Source of the DNA: Fervidobacterium sp.
GTDB lineage: Bacteria > Thermotogota > Thermotogae > Thermotogales > Fervidobacteriaceae
Length of the DNA: 23,786 bases
NCBI GenBank assembly: GCA_003526765.1
Contig: DPXZ01000125.1
Coordinates: forward strand, 1 to 23,786
Direction of reading: 5' to 3'
A program made the translations under genes and the position numbers. A model generated the notes under the pieces. It was not told where the DNA came from, did no database searches, and was given only the letters and a program-made list of their open reading frames with translations. Shown here in pieces: positions 7,195-14,359 of this stretch; position 1 is the stretch's first letter, and each line of letters begins with the position of its first letter.

Positions 7195-8577
7195 TCATCC
7201 ACCGTATCCACCGGCAATGATCTTTTCTCCATCGTATTTCAATACTACTTTTGGCAGAGCTGTTTCAGCATAGTATCTGGAATTGTATATGACAGCCTCA
7301 ACGCCCTGATAGAGCATTTTGCGGGCAATGATTTGAGAATCAAAACGCATTTTTTGTACCTTTTCCTCTAATTCAGTAAGCCTTGCTAAATTTGTCTCGA
7401 GCTGGTTTCTCAAATTGATAAGTGTCTTGGTTGTTCTAGAGAATTGTTCTTCACGTTCAGGTGGTATTTCTACGCCCTTTTCTTTAAGTGCTTTATACTG
7501 TTTAACTATGGATATGAGTTTTTGAATGCTTGTCTTGTCGATTTCTATCTGTGCTCTTAATAATTTTATCTCTTCTCGTATGTAAGGATTTATACCGACT
7601 TCAAGATATGTATTGATACCAAAATTCGATCCGATTTCATCTGCTTCGATCTTTATTGCTGCTACACATTCTCCGCCCATCAACGCGCTGTGCCCTGCAA
7701 TTCCAATAATGGAGTTTGTAACCCTCACAGTACAGTTGAGTAAGTTGGCCTCGAAATAAAGGTTTTCCGCTTCAATTGTAACTGCCTCAGCATACTTGAC
7801 ATGAACGTTTTTCTTTGCCTTTATCAATCCTTTGTCTTTACCTTTAACACCACTAATTTTCACATTACCTTCGAGCGATATAACTGTTGCAGCTTCCACT
7901 ATTCCATTTATTTCTATATCACCTTTTGCACGTACAACAAATCCCGGTTTTACGTCACCTTTGACAATCACAATGCCAGGAAATTCTATGTTTCCTGTAT
8001 TATAATCAACATCGCCTTCGATTTCCAAGTATTCACTGACCTCGATCGTACCCTTTTCCAAGTCGACTTTTAGGATACCTTCTGTCATAGAGATTATTGA
8101 ACTGCCATCTTCACTTAGCGCAACATTCTTCCCAAGTGTAACCTTCGCTTCGTTACCTTTTTTTGCGGATACAGGCTCACCATACACGTTTCTGCCGGGC
8201 GTTCCATCAGTTGGGGGCAATATAGATGCCAATTTTTGGCCATTCTTAACTATTATCCTCTTTTGAACTGGAAATTCTCGAAAATCAACACGATTGCCAG
8301 CCGTGGTTTTCGAAGCAACGTTTTCAGCAATTTCGAATACGATGTGTCCATCTTCACCATTCTTTGGCAGGTCGCCATGAGCAAACAGAACAGGTGTATT
8401 GTCAATAGGCTCATTGCAGAAAAATTTAAGTGCATCGTAGTCTATGCCGTGCACTATTTTTGCATTTCTCACTACTTCCATTACCTTATCAAGGTCGACA
8501 CTTTCTTCTGGAAGCCTGTTTGTAATCCTTATGTACGCTTCCATTCTATCTGGAGATGTTGTTACGGATATATCCAT
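7195..8577 (-). CDS. FapA/DUF342 family protein
   Basis: This 460-residue protein matches the DUF342 (flagellar assembly protein A-like) family. The visible layout is an N-terminal alpha/beta region, a linker rich in basic residues around 'LPPTDGTPGRNVYGEPV' (the family's hallmark PPTxGxPGxxVxG), and a long right-handed beta-helix-like stretch with short repeated strands ('IEGDVDYNTGNIEFPG', 'VIVKGDVKPGFVVRAKGDIEI', given in pieces). A C-terminal coiled coil of about 80 residues (roughly 340-425) rich in Leu, Lys, Glu and Gln follows. Its cellular role is poorly defined in general; links to flagella and signalling exist in some bacteria. Here no flagellar gene is nearby; its neighbours are panD, a histidine kinase and manA. 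The ribosome binding site is GGGGTGG, 43 bases after panD. Confidence 0.85.
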   Translation of the reverse strand: MDISVTTSPDRMEAYIRITNRLPEESVDLDKVMEVVRNAKIVHGIDYDALKFFCNEPIDNTPVLFAHGDLPKNGEDGHIVFEIAENVASKTTAGNRVDFREFPVQKRIIVKNGQKLASILPPTDGTPGRNVYGEPVSAKKGNEAKVTLGKNVALSEDGSSIISMTEGILKVDLEKGTIEVSEYLEIEGDVDYNTGNIEFPGIVIVKGDVKPGFVVRAKGDIEINGIVEAATVISLEGNVKISGVKGKDKGLIKAKKNVHVKYAEAVTIEAENLYFEANLLNCTVRVTNSIIGIAGHSALMGGECVAAIKIEADEIGSNFGINTYLEVGINPYIREEIKLLRAQIEIDKTSIQKLISIVKQYKALKEKGVEIPPEREEQFSRTTKTLINLRNQLETNLARLTELEEKVQKMRFDSQIIARKMLYQGVEAVIYNSRYYAETALPKVVLKYDGEKIIAGGYGG

Positions 8578-8620
8578 TCAGCCACCCCACCCTAAAGTGT
8601 ATTTAAAAACGATAGAACGA

Positions 8621-8971
8621 TTATTTCATTTCTTTAATACTATTGTCATCGTTCAATATGACTATCTTGGGGCCTTTGTATTCGTCAGCTTGATATGCAG
8701 AAAAGGCCATTATTATTATTCGATCACCCTTTTCAACGAGTCTTGCAGCTGCACCATTTAGTGATATCTTCTTACTTCCTCTTGGTTCTGGAATCACGTA
8801 TGTGACTAGTCTATTGCCATTGTTCACATCTGAGACTATAACCATTTCGTTGACTTTTATGCCTGTAACTTCCAACAGTTCTTCATCTATTCCAATACTA
8901 CCCTCGTAATTTATTTCTTTCTCAGTCACCTTTGCCATGTGAATTTTTGCCTTCAACATCATTTCCATCAT
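8621..8971 (-). CDS. panD: Aspartate 1-decarboxylase (pyruvoyl enzyme)
   Basis: This enzyme makes beta-alanine from aspartate for pantothenate and CoA. At 116 residues it is slightly shorter than the E. coli enzyme. The self-cleavage site is intact: Y22-E23-G24-S25, where the Gly-Ser bond is cut and Ser25 becomes the pyruvoyl group. K9 and H11 (LKAKIHMAKV) and the SLNGAAARLV segment also match. The start is supported by AGGAGG eight bases before ATGATG and by Ser falling exactly at position 25. The gene is 58 bases after the histidine kinase stop. Other pantothenate genes are absent here, but coaE and coaBC are elsewhere in the window. Confidence 0.95.
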   Translation of the reverse strand: MMEMMLKAKIHMAKVTEKEINYEGSIGIDEELLEVTGIKVNEMVIVSDVNNGNRLVTYVIPEPRGSKKISLNGAAARLVEKGDRIIIMAFSAYQADEYKGPKIVILNDDNSIKEMK

Positions 8972-9029
8972 TTGTAATTCCTCCTATCTCTTTTATTATT
9001 CATCTTATCCATTTATCCATCGATTTAGC

Positions 9030-11756
9030 TTATGAATTTGAACTGTCTGCGACCTTCGACAATTCTATGACAAATCTGTTGCCATCTTCAGTTGGTTCAT
9101 GGTATATCTTACCTTTATGTTCATCTTCTATTATTTTCTTGCATATAGCAAGTCCAAGACCAGTACCACTTACTTTTGTGGTAAAAAATGGTACAAATAA
9201 TTTATCCATCGTTTCTTTATCGATGGGTGTTCCTTCATTCCAAAAAGAAACAACTACCTTGTCTAACCCTATCCTTGACTCGACGAGTATTTTTCCATTA
9301 TTTGGTGTGGCTTCGATTGCGTTTTGTAGTAGGTTTATTATCACCTGTTTTATTCTCGAATACTCAGCAGAAACCGGTATTTCTTCTGCGTCTTTTTCAA
9401 ATGAAAAGAGTATGTTCTTATCCTTTATTTTTTCTTCCATGAGTATGTAGACATCATTTATCAGCTTGTTTATGTTGAAAATGGTGAACTCGAGCGAACG
9501 AGGTTCTCTACTGAAATCTAGTATTTCGTTTACAATTTGCTCCAGCCTGATTATCTCATCGGAGATTATCTTTATGTACCTAGCTCTTGCTTCCGGTACA
9601 TCTATATTCTTCTCTAATCGCTTTGTAAATCCTCCAAGTACAGAGATTGGATTTCTTAATTCGTGTGCAACTCTGGCCGCCATCTCACCAAGTGCCGCTA
9701 ATTTCTCTTGCTTCTTTCTCTCCTTTTCCAAATTGACTCTGTCTGTAACGTCGTCTAATGTAATTATAACACCTCTAAGAATTATCTTCTCGCTATCCCA
9801 GAATGGTGTTATCTTTATATCATAGTATCTATCTCTACCCATTACTTGGATCAAGTAGTTACTAAGTGTGATCTCTTCTTTGACTTTCATACTTTGAAAT
9901 GACATTTCTTCAATATCTTCAAACTCCGAACTGAGTGCCCTTAGCTCTACGCCAAGCATCTGTTCTTTTGGCCTTTCAAAGTAAACTTCTGCCTTTTTGT
10001 TCCATTCTGTTACTTTTCCTTCTTTGTCTAAGACAATTATCGCAGAAGACATATTTTGCAGTATGGAATCTGAAAATTCTCTGAGATACTCGGTTAGGCT
10101 TCTCTGCCGCTCAAGTGACATCGTCTTGTTTCTAAGTTCTTCGTAATTCAGTGCAGTTTCAATTGCAAGGCCCGCACTATCTGATAGAATCTTAAAGATT
10201 TCTACATCACTTTCCTTTATAGGCTTACCTGTATAATAATTGTCTATTATGACAACACCAAAGACACCTTCTCTGCCAACTAGTGGAATGACTGCGAAAT
10301 TTTTGGTACCCAGTAAGTTGACAAGATCCATGATCTCCATTCCCATTGTGTTGAGCACTCTTTCGTTTCCAACGAAGATCTTCCTTCTTAGAACGCATCT
10401 TTCCAATATGGGATGAGATTTGTATGGAAAGATCTTGTTTTCCACAATCTGGCTGAGTTTGTTGTTCAATTCCATCGTCATCGATTCTTCTCTTAAATAC
10501 TGAACAACATCAGAATACCTCATGGCTCTCTGGTTAGCTCTTTTCCAGTCATCTTCAACATTGTCACTCTCAGGGCCAAGCCAGGCTCGACCTACCAATA
10601 CATCTTTCTTGTCATCGTACACCAGCAACATCGCCCTGTTGTAGCCCAAAAGTCTACCAGATGTTAAACCAAGTAGAAGTGCCTTGTACACATTTTTCAC
10701 ACTGTACATTGTGCGTATAGTTTGGCTTATATAATGAACTGCATTCATCTTCTTAATTTGCTCTTTTTGGTCTTCAATGAGAGATTCGTAACTCGATTGA
10801 AGGCGTTTTAGTTTCTCTATTTCCTCGCCTAATTTCACATCGAACTCTATTCTTCCCTTTGCTAAGAGGAACCTGTTTATGGAATCTCTTGCGATATCAA
10901 GGTCCATGGAATCGAAGAATTTTGTTTGGGTGTAGATGTTACTTTCTTTCTTGTTCGCAAAGACGAACCAGCCTACTTCACTTGGAATGACCATTGCGGA
11001 CATGATTTTTGAGCCGAGTATCTCTTCTAGCCCCTTCGGTTTATATACTACTTTTTCTGTGCCCCGGAAGTATCTTAAGGCTTCTTCTGAAATATTCGAT
11101 GTTTTTACCATCATTTTTTCAAATTTCCTATCGTTGGTTGTGTATTTTAAAACATCGATTTCTTCGTTGGATAAATTTACGACTGCAATGATTTCTGCTT
11201 CTATGATGTCGGAAAGAATCGTTATGAATGAATCGAGTAGTTCTTTGAAATTCTTACTGTTTTCGAATATAGTTGTCAACATCCACAATGTTCTGTACTT
11301 CTCAAGGTACATCTTGGATCTTTCATACGATGGTACAAGCCATAGTATGTAACCTAATATGTCTGCAAGCTCACTGAAGTTGTCGATGTTTTTTGGGAGT
11401 GAATCTGTGAGTATGGCACCGGTAATTTGATTTTCATCATTTGCAATGTAATGCAATTTCGTAACATATGCTATGTTTCCATCTTTGTCGATATCGATGC
11501 CTTCGATTCCTTCCAATGATATTTGCGATAGTTGATCGTGACCGTCAAGCATTTTGGCAGGTAATTTCCTATACACTGGCAGATAATTTCCCAATAGTAC
11601 TCTGTACGCATCTCTGCCTTGTTCGAATATTGCTATGGATACTCTATTAACACCTATGAATGATGTTACTTCCTTTATCACTTCCTCACTTTGTGCAGGA
11701 AATTTGTTGCTTTCGAATATCTCTATGATCGTGTTACACAATTGTTTACTATTCAC
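9030..11756 (-). CDS. Soluble multi-GAF/PAS sensor histidine kinase
   Basis: This is a cytoplasmic sensor kinase of 908 residues from a GTG at 11754-11756. GAGGGGTGGTC lies just upstream of that codon, and it falls 19 bases past the previous stop. The open frame continues upstream to 11861 but would overlap the Mut7-C gene. I read three GAF-like sensor modules (about 1-150, 160-300 and 355-540), with a coiled coil between the second and third. A PAS domain follows (about 560-675, 'SSAIIVLDKEGKVTEWNKKA'), then the dimerisation domain with phospho-acceptor H698 in ARVAHELRNP. The ATPase has the N box 'NLLQNAIEAT', the F box 'PFFTTK' and the G2 box 'GTGLGLAICKKI'. There is no membrane helix or signal peptide. 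No response regulator is adjacent, so the partner is unknown. Confidence 0.9.
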   Translation of the reverse strand: MNSKQLCNTIIEIFESNKFPAQSEEVIKEVTSFIGVNRVSIAIFEQGRDAYRVLLGNYLPVYRKLPAKMLDGHDQLSQISLEGIEGIDIDKDGNIAYVTKLHYIANDENQITGAILTDSLPKNIDNFSELADILGYILWLVPSYERSKMYLEKYRTLWMLTTIFENSKNFKELLDSFITILSDIIEAEIIAVVNLSNEEIDVLKYTTNDRKFEKMMVKTSNISEEALRYFRGTEKVVYKPKGLEEILGSKIMSAMVIPSEVGWFVFANKKESNIYTQTKFFDSMDLDIARDSINRFLLAKGRIEFDVKLGEEIEKLKRLQSSYESLIEDQKEQIKKMNAVHYISQTIRTMYSVKNVYKALLLGLTSGRLLGYNRAMLLVYDDKKDVLVGRAWLGPESDNVEDDWKRANQRAMRYSDVVQYLREESMTMELNNKLSQIVENKIFPYKSHPILERCVLRRKIFVGNERVLNTMGMEIMDLVNLLGTKNFAVIPLVGREGVFGVVIIDNYYTGKPIKESDVEIFKILSDSAGLAIETALNYEELRNKTMSLERQRSLTEYLREFSDSILQNMSSAIIVLDKEGKVTEWNKKAEVYFERPKEQMLGVELRALSSEFEDIEEMSFQSMKVKEEITLSNYLIQVMGRDRYYDIKITPFWDSEKIILRGVIITLDDVTDRVNLEKERKKQEKLAALGEMAARVAHELRNPISVLGGFTKRLEKNIDVPEARARYIKIISDEIIRLEQIVNEILDFSREPRSLEFTIFNINKLINDVYILMEEKIKDKNILFSFEKDAEEIPVSAEYSRIKQVIINLLQNAIEATPNNGKILVESRIGLDKVVVSFWNEGTPIDKETMDKLFVPFFTTKVSGTGLGLAICKKIIEDEHKGKIYHEPTEDGNRFVIELSKVADSSNS

Positions 11757-11775
11757 TTGGACCACCCCTCGCTCA

Positions 11776-12192
11776 TTATTCCTGTGATACATGCGTTCCT
11801 TTCCAGTATACTTTACCACAATTGGGACAGTATTTGAATTTCTCGTGAGTTTGGAATACATATATTGGTACTTTGCCTCTTATAGTGCTTTTATCACATT
11901 CAATAAGTATGGCATTACAATGTGCACATCTTGCTGGACCTGGTTTACCAATTTTGGTTGAGATTTCGTTGAGTAGGTCTGTAAGCTTGTCTGAGATCAA
12001 GTATATCCCACCAAGCCGCTTATGCAACTTCAGTGATTTGGTTATAAGTACTCTGCTCGTTGATTTGAGTATTTCGGATACGTTGTATGGATCTGTCTTG
12101 TAAGTGATTTCGACATCGTATCCGTATGTTCTGAGCCGTTTGCCTAGTTTAATAACTGTGCCATCGCACAAAAATTTTTCATATTCCTTCAT
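11776..12192 (-). CDS. Mut7-C RNase domain protein with zinc ribbon
   Basis: This 138-residue protein belongs to the Mut7-C (DUF82) family, a PIN-like RNase fold followed by a zinc ribbon. The N-terminal 'FLCDGTVIKLGKRLRTYGYDV' pattern (residues 7-27, written here as motif) includes the conserved acidic D10. The zinc ribbon has C89-x2-C92 and C122-x2-C125, ending in KVYWKGTH, a hallmark of the family. The segment that usually reads T-R-D reads T-K-S here (51-53), so one expected acidic residue is missing. It lies 11 bases after nadE and has ribosome binding site AGAAGGG. An RNase role is family-based and catalytic competence is uncertain. Confidence 0.85.
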   Translation of the reverse strand: MKEYEKFLCDGTVIKLGKRLRTYGYDVEITYKTDPYNVSEILKSTSRVLITKSLKLHKRLGGIYLISDKLTDLLNEISTKIGKPGPARCAHCNAILIECDKSTIRGKVPIYVFQTHEKFKYCPNCGKVYWKGTHVSQE

Positions 12193-12203
12193 GTATTACC
12201 CTT

Positions 12204-13100
12204 CTAAAGTTCAGAAAAGTCATCAATTCCGACAGATTTTAGCCTTCGCCACTTTGTGAGCTCTATAATCTTTCTCACTTTTTGAGCACTTTCGTCATTT
12301 CTTTCAATGCCATTTTCAAAATCGATCAAGATTTTGTCTATCTCTGGATATGTCAACCCAAATGCCTCTTCATCTGTCAAACCAGGTATAAGATCTGGCA
12401 TGGGCGGTTTTTCTATAATCCTTTGTGGTATGCCAAGATATTTTGCCAGTTCATACACTTGTGTTTTGTACAGGTGTTTGATGGGTTCTATATCGACTGA
12501 ATCGTCTCCCCATTTCACGTAAAGGCCCATCATCTCTTCCGTTTTGTTTGTGGTTCCAACAACACAATATCCGCACTTTTCGGCTTCCAGGTACATCTTA
12601 GTCATCCTGATTCGATGTTTTGCTCTGTAGTATGCTACTCCTTTGAGGAAGAGCTCGTCCCCTTCGTTTTTCAGATCGTTCAGGTAGGGCTCTCTATATC
12701 TGTTCCACCTATTTCTGGAATACGCTACTTTAATACTCTCTGGGATGAATAGTGCCGGCGGAAAGAGCGAATAAACTCCTAATTTTCTCAATGCACCGGT
12801 AATAGATTGTACCTCACAATTGATTCCGAAATGCTCACATACAAGCAGCGCATCTTTTATACTTTCTTTGGAGCTATCTCTCTCCGGTAGGTTTATTGCC
12901 TTTATTCTAGTTGACCCTATCGCTCTTTCAAGTAATGCAAGTACCACTGCAGAGTCGATACCACCGCTGATACCTATAAGTGCACCTGCGAATTTGTATG
13001 TCTTGATTATCACCGATAGAAATTCGGTTATTCTCTTTACCTCACTCTCAATTTCCAAACTATCGCCTTCTTTGAGCTTTGTACAATAATATTCTATCAT
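12204..13100 (-). CDS. nadE: NAD(+) synthase, ammonia-dependent type
   Basis: This enzyme converts nicotinic acid adenine dinucleotide to NAD with ATP. It has 298 residues and carries only the synthetase domain; the nitrilase-like glutaminase domain of long NadE proteins is absent, so ammonia must come free or from another protein. The ATP pyrophosphatase P-loop SGGIDS is at 45-50. Other family marks are RAKHRIRMTKMY, VVGTTNKTEEMMGLYVKWGDD and the PPMPDLIPGLTDEE substrate loop. The region between P-loop and RAKHRIRM is longer than in compact NadE proteins. There is no good ribosome binding site before the ATG, and a possible -10 sits close enough to suggest a leaderless message. It heads the seven-gene run. 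Confidence 0.94.
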   Translation of the reverse strand: MIEYYCTKLKEGDSLEIESEVKRITEFLSVIIKTYKFAGALIGISGGIDSAVVLALLERAIGSTRIKAINLPERDSSKESIKDALLVCEHFGINCEVQSITGALRKLGVYSLFPPALFIPESIKVAYSRNRWNRYREPYLNDLKNEGDELFLKGVAYYRAKHRIRMTKMYLEAEKCGYCVVGTTNKTEEMMGLYVKWGDDSVDIEPIKHLYKTQVYELAKYLGIPQRIIEKPPMPDLIPGLTDEEAFGLTYPEIDKILIDFENGIERNDESAQKVRKIIELTKWRRLKSVGIDDFSEL

Positions 13101-13106
13101 ATTTGT

Positions 13107-13112
13107 CTTATA
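13107..13112 (-). promoter_or_regulatory. Possible -10 element for nadE
   Basis: Minus-strand TATAAG (plus CTTATA) lies six bases before the nadE ATG and would place transcription start at or next to the start codon. The best -35-like hexamer, TTGAAT, is only 14 bases upstream, so the promoter is weak on paper. The absence of a Shine-Dalgarno sequence fits a leaderless transcript. Confidence 0.35.
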
Positions 13113-13157
13113 GTCTCACGTTGTAAATTCAACGGTTTTTATTTGCATAGAGAGTTG

Positions 13158-13166
13158 TGGTAAAAT
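13158..13166 (+). promoter_or_regulatory. Extended -10 promoter of the small membrane protein gene
   Basis: TGGTAAAAT forms an extended -10 (TGn plus TAAAAT at 13161-13166). No strong -35 is visible. The predicted start near 13173 leaves a very short leader containing the ribosome binding site GGGAGGGAG. The same nonamer occurs before apt. Confidence 0.5.
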
Positions 13167-13188
13167 ACATATGTGGGAGGGAGATAAA

Positions 13189-13554
13189 TTGACAGTATTT
13201 TTCCTAATTACATCGGTAATTGTAGATTCTTACATAAGCATCTATAGAATTTTCACAAATTTCGCGATCGGTTTTGCACCTGAATTTTTACTGGTCCTGC
13301 TTTTTATTATCGCAGGAAAGTTTTTGAAGTTGAAAGATATTTTGATTACAGCTTTGATATCTCCGTTTTTTTCATTTGCACTATTGCAATTTGTGGTGTA
13401 TGTACTTTTCCATGATCTGCCAACTTTTCAGATGATTTTGCTTGTTACTGCACAGGGAAGTGTGTTGTTTGGACTATCAGATTTGCTCATAGGGATTGTT
13501 GTAGGAAGTATATCTCATATGGTTTTGAACAATGACTTGTCAAATAAAGGCTGA
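13189..13554 (+). CDS. Small multi-spanning membrane protein of unknown function
   Basis: This is the only plus-strand gene I support. I start it at TTG (13189-13191), five bases after GGGAGGGAG, giving 121 residues beginning LTVFFLITSV. An in-frame ATG at 13171 would leave no room for a ribosome binding site between the -10 element and the start. Four hydrophobic segments are visible (about 2-18, 28-45, 55-76 and 83-106), separated by short loops, with a polar C-terminal end. I do not recognise the family; the size and helix layout recall small rod-shape or substrate-binding membrane subunits, but no diagnostic motif supports that. It is divergent from nadE and ends at a strong bidirectional terminator. 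Confidence 0.75.
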   Translation: MTVFFLITSVIVDSYISIYRIFTNFAIGFAPEFLLVLLFIIAGKFLKLKDILITALISPFFSFALLQFVVYVLFHDLPTFQMILLVTAQGSVLFGLSDLLIGIVVGSISHMVLNNDLSNKG

Positions 13555-13567
13555 AGAACGGTAAATA

Positions 13568-13596
13568 AAAACCTCCCTTACGATTGGGGAGGTTTT
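13568..13596. terminator. Bidirectional intrinsic terminator
   Basis: A 10-bp stem (13568-13577 with 13587-13596, core CCTCCC/GGGAGG) with a nine-base loop. It is followed by TTTT on the plus strand and TTTTTATTT on the minus strand, so it can end both the plus-strand membrane gene and the minus-strand pgi-coaE transcript. Confidence 0.85.
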
Positions 13597-13619
13597 ATCT
13601 TTAGTTATCTTTAGTTATC
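13595..13619. repeat. Short 10-bp tandem repeat
   Basis: TTATCTTTAG is present twice in tandem plus a further TTATC. It covers the last codons and stop of coaE and the edge of the terminator. It is probably a local slippage product. Confidence 0.7.
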
Positions 13620-14141
13620 GTGTAGTTGTTGGAAAATTTCTTCAAGTCTTGCGTACAGCTGTTCTATGTTTCCATCGTTTTGTATCACTATTCCTTCTTC
13701 TACGATGTCTTTTTGCTGCTCTAAGATTTCATCTATTCTTTCAGGAGAGTATCTTTCTTTCAATCTCTTCTTGATCGTCTCTGTACTCGAGGCAACTGTT
13801 ATCGTTACATCACACTGCCTTATGCCTAAACGCCTTTTGATCGCTGCTTCTATTACTACATCTTCGTTAGTCAATTTTTCAAGCATTCGACTCAACATTT
13901 CCATCATTGTTGGATGGGTAATGCTTTCAAGTAGTTTGAGCTTTTCCGGTGAATTAAAGACTATCTGGGAAATCTTCTTCCTATCCGTCTCACCAAATGC
14001 CTTTCGTATTTTTTCTATATTCTTTTGAAATGCATCGTGACCAAGTTCATCCATGTTTATGTAATGGAACCCCTTTTGTTCAAAAAACTTGGAGACTGTA
14101 CTTTTACCAGTACCTATCTTTCCCGTAACGCAAATGATCAC
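13611..14141 (-). CDS. coaE: Dephospho-CoA kinase
   Basis: This enzyme phosphorylates dephospho-CoA at the ribose 3' position, the last step of CoA synthesis. At 176 residues it is at the short end of the family. The P-loop GKIGTGKS (7-14) is intact; 'NMDELGHDAF' supplies the acidic CoA-binding segment and SITHP is the family's conserved HP motif. 'RRLGIRQCDVTITVASS' and the C-terminal 'QNDGNIEQLYARLEE' are also typical. The start codon is GTG, overlapping the upstream small gene by four bases (GTGA). The transcript ends at the terminator 15-40 bases downstream. Together with panD and coaBC in this window it covers three steps of the CoA route. Confidence 0.93.
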   Translation of the reverse strand: MIICVTGKIGTGKSTVSKFFEQKGFHYINMDELGHDAFQKNIEKIRKAFGETDRKKISQIVFNSPEKLKLLESITHPTMMEMLSRMLEKLTNEDVVIEAAIKRRLGIRQCDVTITVASSTETIKKRLKERYSPERIDEILEQQKDIVEEGIVIQNDGNIEQLYARLEEIFQQLHDN

Positions 14142-14359
14142 AGTAACCTTTCACCCAGTTCGTCTTTATTCATCTTTTCAAATTCTTCTTTACTTAGAAT
14201 GATCAGGCTCATGTCGTCATCGATGCTCTCGTTCAGCTGATTCACCTTTTCGTTTATGTCCATTTCGTCTTTGACAACTATGATAAATTCTTCGTCTCTT
14301 ATGAAGAGTGCTACTGGATCGAATATACCTCTAAGGGTCTCTAAGTATTGTTTCATCAC
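14138..14359 (-). CDS. Conserved-position small protein between pgi and coaE
   Basis: This is a 73-residue protein I cannot assign. It overlaps pgi and coaE by four bases on each side (GTGA both times), so all three are translationally coupled. That argues that it is a real gene. The start is GTG at 14359 or the ATG immediately after it. The sequence is a mixed alpha/beta pattern: MMKQYLETLRGIFDP, then strands ALFIRDEEFIIVV, an acidic helix, SLIILSKEEFEKM and a charged end. The strand-helix pattern resembles a minimal nucleotidyltransferase-like core, but the Gly-Ser active-site motif is missing, so no function is claimed. A hypothetical ORF in the same position is recalled from Thermotoga. 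Confidence 0.75.
   Translation of the reverse strand: MMKQYLETLRGIFDPVALFIRDEEFIIVVKDEMDINEKVNQLNESIDDDMSLIILSKEEFEKMNKDELGERLL

Noticed and set aside
7167..7232. Longer manA start reaching into the FapA-type gene
   Set aside because: It would overlap the upstream gene and has no ribosome binding site, whereas TAAGGAGGCG precedes the ATG at 7166.
8932..9450. A 172-codon plus-strand open frame opposite panD and the histidine kinase
   Set aside because: It is antisense to the conserved ATPase domain of the kinase, so the openness is explained by the real gene on the other strand.
11757..11861. Longer histidine kinase start at 11861 or the in-frame ATG overlapping the Mut7-C gene
   Set aside because: The extra residues match no domain and lie inside the upstream coding region; GAGGGGTGG directly precedes the GTG at 11756.
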